From Halichondria panicea (Eukaryota > Porifera > Demospongiae > Suberitida > Halichondriidae), in NCBI RefSeq assembly GCF_963675165.1, contig NC_087386.1:2730169-2794168 (forward strand): a DNA stretch of 64,000 nucleotides. The letters are read 5' to 3'. Positions within the stretch are counted from its first letter, which is position 1, and each line of letters begins with the position of its first letter. The notes beneath the pieces were generated by a model. It searched no databases, was not told the DNA's origin, and worked only from the letters and a program-made list of their open reading frames with translations. Below, in pieces: positions 50,913 through 62,530 of this stretch. Made by a program: the position numbers and the translations under genes.

Positions 50913-52007
50913 CTGTCGTGTCTGTTGTTCGTTTTTTTTTTTTAAACAGGTTCATTTATCGTTAATAACACAATTCACATGTTACCATTTATCATTCACA
51001 ATAACTATATCAGCATTCACGATTTCTGTTATTGCCATGACATTGTTTCTAAGATGTGTACAAAACAACAGTCCCAGACTTGCTAGCAGTGTCAGCCAAA
51101 ACAATCTGTATTCGTATCATGGCACCCAATGCAATACAGTGGCTAGATGTGCCTACCTGAAGACAGGACACCCACTGTAATTGTATTGTTACAATGATTA
51201 GAGCAAATTCGTTGCTAGAACCAAAATAGGGCATAAAGAGTTAGCAAGTTAGCCCATTGTTCGTTGTTATTTTTCTAGGCCATACAAAGACTACACAGAA
51301 CGATAGAGGGCCTTGGTATCCAAGACAAAATACAAGTGTGATGCCAAGTCCCCTCCCCCGATCCATGTAGAGTAATTCAGTTTCAAAAAAGTTGATGTAA
51401 GTGCCTCATGGATTGTTTAATAACGTCAATTAACACGTTAATGATCAAGTGTTGAGGACGGAGAAAAATTCAAAGGACTATGCTGTAGTTAATAGGCAAA
51501 CATACTGACCTGAAAAGAACACATGGGTTGGAGGAATCTAGTACAAGGCTCAAACAGTGTATCTCACTCAGTCCCAACCATGTGATCAAATACTCTGAAT
51601 ACCTTTACCATACAGAACTACAACGCATGTGGCGAGAGTGACTTATTATCTACAAAAGCAATTAACATGCATGTGACATACATCGCATGTGCATTATAAT
51701 ATGAACGTTCTCAATACATTAAAGCCCGTCTATTGTAGTCACCCTAATGCTTATGATAAAGCCAACTAGGTCAACTAGCCTCCACAGCACATCATAACTA
51801 CTTCACCATTAACCAGTGTTAAGCTCACACTATTATAGCCACTGCCCATGGGTGACCGCTATAATTATAAACACATTAATTTTCATTGTACACAACAATT
51901 TCTCTTGTGCATGTATGTACACGTAAGACAAAAAGGTTTGCCAACAATAATATTGATAGGGTGCGTATGTGCTGAAGGGAAGTACAAACGAGGCATTATA
52001 AACATAA
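50913..52007. other. Intergenic gap between convergent PRDM and SPOUT1 genes
   Basis: About 1.1 kb of 3' flank. I see no gene; the short frames on both strands lack any recognisable motif. Confidence 0.55.
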
Positions 52008-55000
52008 TCACCTCTTAATGAGAGGTCTTAGTGAAGCTAGTGATATGAGGACAGCTTCTTCAGTTCGAATAGTTCTACTTCCCTGAGAGGGGCATGTGTT
52101 GAGGTAATGGTGGAAGAGACCACTCACTTCCTCCTCCTCAAGACTACTGTCACACTCCAGAGAATACTCAAGACCTTTCACACCACCAAACACAATCAGC
52201 AGGTGCCTGGACGGGCAGGAAACATTTGATCAAACGTGTCGACACAATGCGCTGCTAAGTAATAATACTGACGCGCACCTATTCTAATTAATGCGAATGT
52301 CTAATTCCGTGAAACTTGGACATGTGTTTCGCCTACGTAGTACCATAAAATTAATTTGTTTATTTTGTGCATGCACGCGCACATAATGTCACTAGAGTGA
52401 ATAACGGTCAGAGGTGACCTTTGTTACGTGGTTGTTTTGGGATATGGCCTTTTTTCAGAGTTGGCCGTTAAAATTATTCTCATGTAGGGTCGTTTTTAAC
52501 TGCCTCATACATACACAAACAAACAAAGCAAGTATTGTAGCTCACCTGAAGCCTGGCAATGCTGCTAGAGCGTCCACACTGTCTCCACGCTCTGAGGTGC
52601 CTATTGTGACGTCGTAGCCACCCTATGTAAAATTGAAGATACGCCCAGGAGCATAATTATATGAACGTACAAGCAATACAAGCATGTAAGAGTAGGGTCG
52701 ACTGTACACAAACTACTAACAGTCGTCAAGCGTGTAATAAAAGTCATACAGTCCCTTCCGCGTTAAATTACACGGTCGCGTAGCCTCGAGGCACGGTTTG
52801 GTAAGGGGTTGTCGTGATAATTATGTGTTTTATGCAATATACAGGCAACTCGTCCTCAGGGTTTCACCGTCGTACCTGTATACACTCGGTTTCATGCTAT
52901 ATCTATTACATACTTGGAGTTCACTAGGAAACAAGCTGAAATATACATAATGTAATACTAGTTTCTTAGTACACGCATCGATCTACACCGTGGAATTCTG
53001 ATACATAATCCGAGCACACAAAGCAGGTACATGTAACACATTTTTGCAATCCTCTAACTCATAAAATCAGTACCACACAATGAGACCACCCTACGTACAC
53101 ATATTACAGCGACCTGATAATTTGGTGCCTTCTGAATTCACTCACTTGAAAAGGGCACTCGGTGAACACAGAGCCGAAGTTGGAGGCCAATCTGACGTTA
53201 TAGCCCCAGTAGAGCCCTAGTTCTTGTCCTGGGGTCAAAGGTGAGACTGCCACTCCTCTGTGATGCTTGGAGCCTGTACGTGTGCACATGCAACAATTTG
53301 TTATCTTTCTGTCGTTATAGAAGCCTTTGACTTTTAGGCTGTACAGTTGGCATTGGAGGTTCCACCAGAATCGAACTTACTCGGTTTTGTTGATTCCTGT
53401 ATTCTCACTGTAACTCTAACCCCAGGCTTCAGTAGCTTGTCAATCTGCACATTCTGCGCGTACATATTGATAGTAAGATACGGTATAGTATATTGCTGTA
53501 CATGTAGCTATAAGTATACAACCTTGATCTCAAGCAATTTACTTGAAGTCTATTAGCAAGCTTTCAATTGAGATGTTGCGTGTGCAGGTGCTCACTTTTC
53601 TCATTCCACAGTCGACGTACGATCCTCCCCTAGCTCCTTGTTTGATTGGACGATCCAAGACCACCCCCTCTCTAAAAGAGGTGTGGTCATCTAGACGCAT
53701 GTGGTGAGGGCAATCCAGTGGGTTCAGCAAACCTGGAACGAATGAATGGAGCAAAAATGTTGCTCAAACTAATAGCATGAAACAAAGACACATACAGTAC
53801 ATGTAACAAGGAAGCCTATCTGTAACTATTGTTTCATTTTACTAGGCGCTGCAGAGGGAAACAGATCGCAAATACACGTACATGTATATTTTTAATAATG
53901 AAACAGTTTTGTATGTGCAAATCAAGAGGAAACCTTAGGCTCCAAGACCACAAGTGATGTTTACCACTTCTTATAGCAACAGTGTGACATGTAGGTATGT
54001 ATTCCCAAGGCTACTAGAATAGTTTCCCTGGCCAGCCTCTCACTTACATGCTAGTTTGAGGTCTGGGTGCATTGGGCTACTAGTCCCCCTGGCCAGCCTC
54101 TCACTTACCTGCTAGTCTGAGGTCTGGGTGCATTGGGAAGAGCTGCTTCCTCAGGTATTGAGGCGTCTCTAAATACTGCAACAGACGAGCAAGGAACGTG
54201 TTACCATCGCTACGATGACTGATAGGTGTGGCCTTCCTGTAGCAAGCAAAATAACATTATGGCCTGCTTAGCAGAATATCATACATTGTGCACGTACTAG
54301 CACGGAAGAAAAAATAAACTTTAGCTTTAATGATGGACTATAATCATAACTAGAGCACTAAAGTGCAAACCCTCGGCTGGTGTCATGATTAAAAAGAAAC
54401 CAGAAATATAATGCAGTGCATATAGTGATGTTGTTATCATGTATGACTTGCACAGCAACTCAGGAGCAATAAAACTAAACCAGACTGGAGGCATGCTGAA
54501 ACATTTGAGAACAGGTAGTGGTACTATAATAGTACCACTCAGGGGCGTAGCCAGACTTTTGAGACAGGGGTTTCTGCAGAAAAATCAGCGGCGCGATAGC
54601 GCCGCGAAATTTTTGTGACCACGCCCACTTCCGGTACCACACCCTCTTGATTGGGGCACACCTACTGTTATTGACTATTGTTCATGACTTTTTTACATGT
54701 TTGTGAGAAGCTAGCTAGCTATAGACGTAACATACTAGGCATGCAGGTGCCAATTGTGTATTGCTAGTCTAGCTGAGCAACAATTAAATGTCATTTACCT
54801 GAGAGGTTTCATGTGGCTGAGATTGTTCTAAACTTGTACACTTCCTGAATAAAGTTGTGCTTAGAGCTGAGTCTGAGAATACTGGAGCATTCAGGATTGA
54901 TACTAGATCTAGAACTTAAGTCTTGGTCTTCTTTGTTTGAGGTAGCTAGCTAGCTGAGACTAACTAGCTGAGACAAAGCCAAATTGAAACGCTTCACGAT

Positions 55001-56661
55001 GCTGCTCTGATTATTGATTTGCAGCCACGTGTGAAAAGATGGGCAGGGCTGCATGATTTCAATTATAGGGAGCCCTGCCCAATTTTCTCAGCAGCTCCTG
55101 GGGGGGTTTCTGGGCAACCAGGAAACAATGGTAGCTACGCCCCTGCCACTACAGTATAGATATATGCACTGTGGATTAGGATCACAGTAAAGAAGCCTGG
55201 AGTCTCAGAGAAGTATGGCTCCAGGTTCTGCATGGAGTAGGATCCCAGTCAGCAGCAGGAGCTATAATTCAAGCTTCTACTTTAGTGACCATTGTTCCTG
55301 GTATATACAGCTTTCTACTTTAGTGACCCTGTTCCATCGTTCTTGGTACAGGATCACTTCAGTTATAAGTAACACATGTGCAAGTTCTGTTCAAGCTACA
55401 TTTTGCTCGCTTTTATTAGACAAAGGACCGAAAGCTGCCACTATCAAAAGTACTAACTTGTTGTGTGGAGGCTACTCATGCTGTAAACGCAGTTCTAGAA
55501 CATCCAGGTAAGCAGACCTAGTCACAAGCTTATTCAAGCTTCTTAGCTTTTGCTCGACAAAGAAGCTTTAACATCAAAATCTGCCACTATTTAAATCAAG
55601 ATATTGTTCTGTGAAGGCTATCCATGCTGTAAACGCAGTGCTGTGGCATCCAGGTGAGTAGATATACCTGTGACAAACAAACAGACAAACAAACCAACAG
55701 ACTGCTATACCCGTGGCCACCCACGCGCGCCTCGGGTAATAAATACAGAACTGCGCCATCACTGATGGAATATATGCTCCTTTTGAAACTTGGACACTCT
55801 ACACATGTATGCATACTTAATATATGGGTGATCCATATAGTCAGAAAAGCAGAAAAAAATGGCTGAAGAGTATACCGTATCACTAGAATATTTTGCGGGT
55901 GAAAAACCTTTGCGAATGAGCCAACTCAGCAAAAAATTTGACCCTTTGCGATCTAACTATTGCGTTATGGCAAGGATCGTGTGTATTTACTAGTAATAAT
56001 TTAGGTTTTACGAATTTTATTGTTGCGAATTGATCAACCAATCGCAAAGTTCGCAAATGTTTAATGCTCGCAAAACATTCTAGTAATACGGTATCCAAAT
56101 GTGGAGGGCAGTGACATAGATATTAATCAATATCAATAGCGGAGGATTCAAAGATCCCCTAACCTTCTCTAACGCACCTTCCTGATCCCTGCTCGTCAAA
56201 CACCACAATCTCGTCCACCTGAAATACGACAGCTGCTCGAGCTATCTGTCCAACCAGATACGTCTTGAGCTCTGCTGACTGAGCATTGTCTACTATAGAG
56301 CCAGGTAGAGCAATACTTACAGTGTGTGGAGTCAGTGTGACCTCTGTATAGGGTTAGAAGGATTTTATTGAGCTGAGACTTATTATAGAGACTTGTTGCA
56401 ATTGTGGTATTGGTATTAATATTCACGCAGAACATGCTAGCGAGAAGTAATGATGGTCTATTGATCAACACGTACCGAGGAGTTCAAGAAGCAAAACGTT
56501 AACACACCTTTCACGTGCTTTTCTTCTTCAGTCTTGGACTTTTTCATTTTCTTTGATTTCAGATGCTCACTACTAGATTTATTTCCAGAGTCATCCTGTA
56601 TTACCGTGATTGATGTAATTACAGCGCCACCATAATTTAAACGCCACGTCAGCATCAGCAT
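52008..56661 (-). CDS. SPOUT1: SPOUT1 (C9orf114/CENP-32), SPOUT-fold RNA methyltransferase
   Basis: SAM-dependent methyltransferase with a trefoil-knot SPOUT fold; in humans it acts in the nucleus and at spindle and kinetochore. Eight exons (high to low): 56661-56508, 56343-56178, 54236-54109, 53732-53596, 53453-53381, 53273-53146, 52622-52546, 52206-52008; 353 residues (human 376). A Lys-rich N-terminus (KSKKMKKSKTEEEK), VSIALPGSIVDNAQS, YLVGQIARAAVVFQVDEIVV, RLLQYLETPQYLRKQLFP, GLLNPLDCPHHMR, FREGVVLDRP, VDCGMRK, LGLYWGYNVRLAS, YDVTIGTSERGDSV, HLLIVFGGVKGLE and the knot end NTCPSQGSRTIRTEEAVLIS. Start: ATG 56661, but an ATG a few codons later is possible, since the first 22 residues match nothing known. 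Intron 2 (1.8 kb) holds three repeats. Confidence 0.93.
54011..54137. repeat. Tandem duplication copying an exon end and its 5' splice site
   Basis: Units 54011-54076 and 54077-54137. The unit spans the last 30 or so bases of SPOUT1 exon 3, its GTAAGT donor and some intron. The intronic copy keeps a GTAAGT 61 bases downstream. Confidence 0.88.
54540..55145. mobile_element. Non-autonomous TIR element, CAGGGGCGTAG termini
   Basis: 606 bp in SPOUT1 intron 2. Starts CAGGGGCGTAGCCAG and ends GTAGCTACGCCCCTG, with a possible target duplication CCACT on both sides. Such ends are typical of MITE-like elements, perhaps hAT-related. No coding capacity. Confidence 0.75.
55150..55870. repeat. Repeat-derived intronic stretch with a degenerate internal duplication
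   Basis: Around 55419-55510 and 55556-55655 a unit recurs (CTGCCACTAT... GCTGTAAACGCAGT... CATCCAGGT), and CTACTTTAGTGACC occurs twice near 55278 and 55314. No family recognised. Confidence 0.5.
55875..56091. mobile_element. MITE, CCGTATTACTAGAA family, copy 3 (reverse orientation)
   Basis: 217 bp in SPOUT1 intron 2, TA on both sides, ends CCGTATCACTAGAATATTTT and TTCTAGTAATACGG. Its interior is the reverse complement of copies 1 and 2. Confidence 0.88.
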
Positions 56662-57934
56662 AATTTTTGCGGCCCTAAAAGAAGTGCCTACTGTTATTGT
56701 AATTACTTTTTCTGGTGCTTATAAAAAGGCTTGTTTTCTAAAGTAGTAGGCAAAAAAAGCATTAATCTCTGTGTGGAGAGTTTTATCTAGAACTAGTTGC
56801 CAGTGGCCTCTGCCGTGTCATCTTTCAGCCTTTAGAAGTCGCTCTAAGCGTTCTTATCAGCACACAACCAAAATCCGGAAGTTAGCTTTAAAAAGAGGGT
56901 GTTTTACATTAGAATCATTGTAAAAATGGTCGTCACTGTCCGCTTATTGCCTTGTGAACTGCTACTTTTCAGGCTCCGCTCATTTCCAAAGGAGAACACT
57001 GACTCTCGATGTTTTTGCTACCGTTGCACAAGTTATGTTTGATGCCTCATTTCTTCCCCAAAAAGATCTCTATGTCATGAAGTAAAGTTCAAAAGTTAGC
57101 TTAAGTGTCTGCTAATACTTGTCACAAAATATTTGGTCCCATGAAATATTCGCCCCCCCCCGACCAAAATATTTCAGGAAAGCCATAATATTCTCATGGT
57201 CGGGGGGGACCGAATATTTCAGCTATCGCCTGTAATATTTGGTCCCCCCAGTCCATTGACAGATAGCGATTGCAGTGAGTCTGTAGTTATTATGGACATC
57301 TTCATGCAGATCAAGTCTAAGTACAGTCCCAAAACAGATAGCCTTGCTCAGTATTAACTCGTTGTACAGCAGACCTATTTACAATAGTGAAAAATTTCTC
57401 TCACAAGGACAAGGAAAGCACTTCAGAGTTGCCACAACGTCTGGTATATTGTCATTTATACAACGCCGGACATGGCTCTGACTAGCAGAGAGATTTTACT
57501 GGAAGGGACTCTGTAACAAACATGCGAATGTCTAAACAATAATTATGCTAGATCTACCATTCCCATGCAGCATAAAATGAGGAAGACAAGCGCTAAATGT
57601 GGCCACGTACTGTCTTTGGATGTCCTGACCAGTCTACTTTCAGGATGCCAAGATGTTCGAGGGGCTTGCGTTAGTGTTACACTGACTAACGATTGCATGT
57701 TTTGCTGTTTATTTACAGCAGCGAATCTTGAAGGCTATTAGCTTGCCCTGATTGTTCTAGCTTATGACATCTACTTCGTACTAACTACTTCGTACTAACT
57801 TCTATTTTATTTGCTATGCATTTCTTCTTTTTAAACTGTTCAAGTAACTCTTTTTACAGTGAGGACCATATATTTCAGAGGAGGACTGAATTTCACGATA
57901 CTGACTGAAATAATTTGTCTAGGGGGACCAAATA
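56662..57934. other. Intergenic, repeat-derived, no gene
   Basis: Upstream flank of SPOUT1, then a stretch with inverted GGTCGGGGGGG / CCCCCCCCCGACC arms and recurring AATATTTGGTC motifs (57128-57245). The motif GGGGGACCAAATA returns directly before the MITE at 57935 and ATATTTGGTCAC directly after it, so an unnamed element of about 1 kb seems to be interrupted by that MITE. Confidence 0.45.
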
Positions 57935-58158
57935 CCGTATAGCGCGAAATTTTCGAGGGGCTTAATTTTCGCGGATTTCGTGGGTTAGAATCCTACACGA
58001 AAATTAAGTCCACGAAAATTGAATTACCTGCTATAGCATGCATAGATTTAAAGGCGTGGCTTCCGGTAAGCAGTCATTCCGCGAACATTGTGCAACGAAA
58101 TAGCTTTTAGAGGCTAATCCACGAAATATAAGTGCCTCGAAAATTTTGCGCTATACGG
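57935..58158. mobile_element. MITE, CCGTATAGCG family, TA target site, copy 3
   Basis: 224 bp, the best preserved copy: starts CCGTATAGCGCGAAATTTTC, ends GAAAATTTTGCGCTATACGG, TA on both sides. Non-coding. Confidence 0.9.
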
Positions 58159-58231
58159 TATTTCGAAATATTTGGTCACTCCCGGAAAAAATCTTTCATG
58201 ACATAATTTTATACCCTCCAGTGCTCTATAC

Positions 58232-58548
58232 TAGCCTCGAGACCAGCCGTTCGTTGTCTGAAAGAACGCCTGGTCAAGTTCTAATGTAGAACTTGTCTAA
58301 TTGGTCCAGGAATTTTTTGGACCGGTAATTGCCCGCAACAATCATAGCTACCCGTGAATATCATTATGATGCTTCCAGTATAAACGTGCAGCTATATAGC
58401 TATAGTATTGTTGTTTGCAGTTACCGCAATCATGTTCAAAACTATAATTATACTCAAGCCTAACCACTCGCTGACTCAGCTAAACGAGTTCTACATTGGA
58501 ACTTGACCAGGCGTTCTTTCAGATAATGAACGGCTGGTCTCGAGGCTA
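58232..58548. mobile_element. MITE with long TIRs and perfect 9-bp target duplication (Mutator-like), copy 2
   Basis: 317 bp. Starts TAGCCTCGAGACCAGCCGTT, ends GGCTGGTCTCGAGGCTA, with TIRs of about 60 bp. Perfect 9-bp direct repeats GCTCTATAC flank it (58223-58231, 58549-58557). Partner of 7665-7979. Confidence 0.92.
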
Positions 58549-58607
58549 GCTCTATACAGTGTTATAAAATACATGGTCCCCATAAGAATTATTATATCTA
58601 AAACATG

Positions 58608-58662
58608 ATCTAAAACATGGTCCCCATAAAACACTCTATATTATGGGGACCATGTTTTAGAT
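58608..58662. repeat. Perfect 22-bp inverted repeat with 11-base loop
   Basis: ATCTAAAACATGGTCCCCATAA is answered by its exact complement at 58641-58662; a third partial copy lies at 58571-58584. Probably the end of a MITE. Confidence 0.8.
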
Positions 58663-59730
58663 ATAATATAACTAGCTTACACTTTTGGTAGCTTCACGAA
58701 TTCTCTTCATTTCTCACACGTGGAACTGTTTGGTAAGGATCGTACAAGACCTAAACCAAAATTATTATGCCTCGGTTACGGTATTACCATAATTTATATA
58801 ATTAACAATCGTGACCAACCTCCTCTGGTGCTGGGGCTTTGGGGGCTTGAGCACCCCCCTGTCCTCCCAGACAACCATGAAATATCACTCAGTAGCTAGC
58901 TAGCTAACTGTGCAGCTCCAGAGATACGTGCAGCTCTATCTCATCATACAACGACAAGTCATGATCGACCACGCCCAATTGAGCATGCGCAATCAGTATT
59001 GCCATTCCAATGGTTATGTAATGCTAAATAGCTGATCAAGATCCTCTGCACTCTCCCAGTCACCTCTTGCTCCACTGAGAGATACTGAGAAGCAATGACT
59101 AACACCAGAATGACTGGACATCCCCATTGCAGTGATTGACCAGTTTGCTAGGATGTACCCCAGGAGAATAGTGCATGGAGATCCTACAAGATGACTGACT
59201 CATAATTATCACGCTATGAGATCCCATTTGAGTGTATTTAGCAGAGAACTATGAGCTATAGTACCGGTACTATAGATTGCTCTGGGCTACAAACTACAAC
59301 ATTATACATTGTATTGTCATTTACAAGAAGATACACATGTAATAACATAAAAATTACTGTAGCTAGATGCTTTATCTAGTAACATAGTAACAGAACTATA
59401 GAATGGAAGAGAGAAGCTCTAGAGGAGAATAGTAGGAGCTGCTCTTTTCTTGGGCAGTGTGCTGTACTTTTTTGCTGCAAGGCTGCATGGGGGAGGAGCT
59501 GGATGTATGAAAGATGCGCCGCAATAAATGAGGGGGCGTAAAATCGCGCGTGGCCCCATTTTTTCTGTATTCTTGAGCACCCTCCTGCTTTTTTTTTTTT
59601 TTTTTTTTTTGGACGTGAAAGCTCTCCATCTCGGGGCTAAGAAAAAATTACATTGTACAAAAGAAGGAAGTAGTTTAGTGATAGTAATTATGTAGCAGTC
59701 AAAAATAAAAACAAAGCGAATATAAGTAGT
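58663..59730. other. Intergenic, no gene
   Basis: No convincing coding sequence. A run of about 24 T at 59588-59611 reads as poly(A) on the minus strand and could be the tail of a retroposed copy. Confidence 0.5.
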
Positions 59731-60075
59731 TCATAGAGGAATTATGTATTCAGGGGGGGGGACTCGCCCCTCCTGAGATACAAGGTTGATATTGTCCATG
59801 TAGACAGGTCTGTGCAACGATGAGCGGCTTCCTCTAATGCACATTATTGCAGAGCGGATCGATGCAAAGGATAGCCTGCATCTAAGCCATCCCATTACTG
59901 CTGGGTACGGATTTTGTCTTTTCGAGGATAACAAATCAGCGAGCCTCTTGTAGAAGGTTGCTGCTTCTTTGCCCATTCCTCCCCAGGTTGAGAGGACTAA
60001 GGGTGTGAAGACTCCCCGCTCGATTTCTCTGACCCTTTGTCCGTATTCCGCTTCAATCTCTAGAAACGCCCCTGG
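59731..60075 (-). mobile_element. Retroelement-derived protein fragment (C-terminal region found after reverse transcriptases)
   Basis: The frame reads YGQRVREIERGVFTPLVLS, then GGMGKEAATFYKRLADLL, then YPAVMGWLRCRLSFA and SIRSAIMCIRGSRSS. I recall this string from the ends of many reverse-transcriptase proteins in cnidarian and sponge genomes; the element class is not certain. It is a remnant only, with no reverse transcriptase domain nearby. Confidence 0.55.
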
Positions 60076-60204
60076 AAATGGTGAAATTGATCACTTTTAA
60101 TGTTGAAAGTAAAGAGAATTTAGCTCTAAAAAGTTGACTAAGCCACGCAGCCACTATCACTAAACAAATAAATGCTATACAAGAAGGAATAGCTCTTAGT
60201 CTTA

Positions 60205-60972
60205 CCAGAGATACAAAAGAAAGGGGATTGGAAACGAAATTTTTACGAAATTTTTGCGTGAAGCATTCCGCGTTATAGGGCGTGGCTCAAACTACAAAGG
60301 ATTATATTTATAGTCAGCATGCTCATTACCAGTCTTGACTGCTCTACAATGTGCTGTACATAGAAACAGTGAAATTGATCATTTTTAATGTTGATTTTTC
60401 TAAAAAGTAAAGAGAATTTAGCTCTAAAAAGTCGACTAAGCCATGCAGCCACTATTACTAGACAAATAAATGCTATGCAAGAAGAAATAGCCTTTACTAT
60501 GAAGTCGTAGGAGGGACAGGCCCGTGGCGTGTCTAAAAGTATACTAAAGCAGTTTGAAGGACTATACTGCAAACGTTTATGAACAGTACAGCTTATCTAT
60601 AGCATGAAGCCATTCTATGTAGCACTTAGATACATAATAACCAAGTCAAGCAATGTCCTTTGCTGTTTTGACTTCACAGAAGGGACAGAGAAAAGTTGAC
60701 ATAGAGTAATTCAAGCTAAACTCAAAAAAATTGGAAACAGAGTAAAGACAACGGACTTAGAGCTTGTCAGTGGTATAAGCTTACTTCTCTCAAGTATCTC
60801 CCAGGCCCTGAGTGATCTCTAGTGGATAGGAGAGCTAGAAACCAGGGATATAAAACTTTTCCATGTAATTATTTGCGAGCGCAATAATTACACGGAGTGC
60901 TTCACCGGATGTCAGTCCTTTTACATAGGGCGTGGGCGGTCGTTTCCAATCCCCTTTCTTTTGTATCTCTGG
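60205..60972. mobile_element. DNA transposon-like element with 33-bp TIRs and 5-bp target duplication
   Basis: 768 bp. Starts CCAGAGATACAAAAGAAAGG (continuing GGATTGGAAACG) and ends with the complement of that. TCTTA flanks it on both sides (60200-60204, 60973-60977). No open frame for a transposase, so non-autonomous. Its interior 60366-60490 is repeated just outside its left end at 60078-60200, so a fragment of a second copy lies next to it. Confidence 0.85.
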
Positions 60973-61004
60973 TCTTACTAAAGTTTACTTGTATATTTGA
61001 CGAC

Positions 61005-61156
61005 CATAACTGCTTTTTACTAAATATCACTGCTTTTTACTAAACATCACTGCTTTTTAGTAAGTATCACTGCTTTAGTAAGTATCACTGCTTTTTAGTA
61101 AATATCACTGCTTTTTAGTAAACATCACTGCTTTTTACTAAGTATCACTGCTTTAG
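61005..61156. repeat. Minisatellite, about 20-bp unit, left part
   Basis: About seven to eight units of ATCACTGCTTTTTACTAAAT with small changes. The array resumes after the LINE at about 62418-62530. Confidence 0.9.
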
Positions 61157-62417
61157 GACAGACATCACAGGCCCTCTTTGGCTGTGGTTTAAATCGTACC
61201 TACATGACAGGATACACTTCACAAGTGTTATTAATACTCCATCCAACTACTTACCAGTTATGTCAGGAGTTCCGCAAGGAAGCATCCTAGGCCCACTGTT
61301 ATTTATTATTTTTATCAATGACCTACCGGAGTGCATCTCATCTGCCAATCCATTTCTATTTGCGGACGACACAAAGCTAGTAAAGTGCATCACTTCTACG
61401 GAAGACCAATTGGAATTACAAACAGACATCAACCAGTTGTCATCCTGGTGCACTACTTGGAACATGCAACTCAATGAAGGAAAATGTAATGTGCTGCGCA
61501 TAACTCATCCTAGCTGGCACGAAGACAACCCTAATACACTCTACTCAATCCACAATTCTCACCTTAACTTTGCTACAAAAGAAAAAGACCTAGGCTTGTG
61601 CATAGCCAACAACCTCTCCTGGTCACTGCATTATAACCTCATATCGTCTAAGGCCTACCGAGCTCTTAACCTCATCCGACGGACGATTTCAATGAAATCA
61701 GAAACCAGCACAAAAAAATCGTTATATATAACCCTAGTTAGATCCCAGGTCACCTACTGCTCCCAAGTCTGGAGACCAAATTTGATCAAGGACATTCAAA
61801 AACTAGAAAGAATCCAGAGGAGAGCCACCAAATTCATACTCAATGATTACTCAAGCTCATACAGATCAAGGCTGTCCGATTTGAAGCTACTACCTCTAAT
61901 GTACTGGTTTGAAATACAGGACATAATGTTTCTAGTAAAGTCACTAAAGGAACCCTCGGACAACTTCAATATAAGAGATCACATCAAATTCGTTACTGGT
62001 CGCACCCGCTTCAGTTGCAACAACAAACTCACTGTACAAGCCAATCACTACAGCGCAAGCAGACACTTCTACCTCAATCGTATCACAAGGTTATGGAACT
62101 TGATGCCCACTATGCTGATGGATATCAGCGCACCACTAACTTCAACAAAGAATACACTCCACCATTACTTCTGGGAGCACTTCAAACAAAACTTTGTCTC
62201 TGACATCCCATGTACCTACCACTTAATGTGCCCATGCAACAGATGCTACACACGTAATTATAGCTAGCTTCACATGTAATCATTAAATTATCCAGCTGTG
62301 TCGCTCAATGCGGCACAGTCTGTCAGCTATAGTCTTTGCTACAACAATCACTTGTTTTTATATCATTCACGTTACAGGCTGTAAAGTCTTAATAATAATA
62401 ATAATAATAATAATAAA
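61157..62417 (+). mobile_element. 5'-truncated non-LTR retrotransposon (LINE) with open RT frame and (TAA)n tail
   Basis: The frame is open from the left border to the stop at 62265-62267. It begins inside the reverse transcriptase (GPLWLWFKSYLHDR), then SGVPQGSILGPLLF, the catalytic FADDTKL (residues of YADD type) and the thumb-side SSWCTTWNMQLNEGKCNVL. The C-terminal part has YCSQVWRPNLIKDIQKLERI and QRRATKF, as in Jockey/I/CR1-like LINEs. The endonuclease and first frame are missing. The 3' end is a (TAA)n run at 62390-62416, a tail typical of such elements. It sits inside a 20-bp minisatellite, with TAAGTATCACTGCT on both sides as a possible target duplication. The intact frame suggests a young insertion. 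The ATG at 61260 is not a gene start. Confidence 0.9.
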
Positions 62418-62530
62418 TAGTAAGTATCACTGCTAAATATCACTGCTTTTTACTAAATGTCACTGCTTTTTACTAAATCACTGCTTTTTAGTAAATATCA
62501 CTGTTTATGCACTGCTTTTTATAACACTGA
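62418..62530. repeat. Minisatellite, about 20-bp unit, right part
   Basis: Continuation of the ATCACTGCTTTTTACTAAAT array on the far side of the LINE. Confidence 0.87.

Noticed and set aside
50895-50915. GGTTCGAAT, resembling a tRNA B-box
   Set aside because: It is the coding end of the PRDM gene; no A-box or cloverleaf fits around it.
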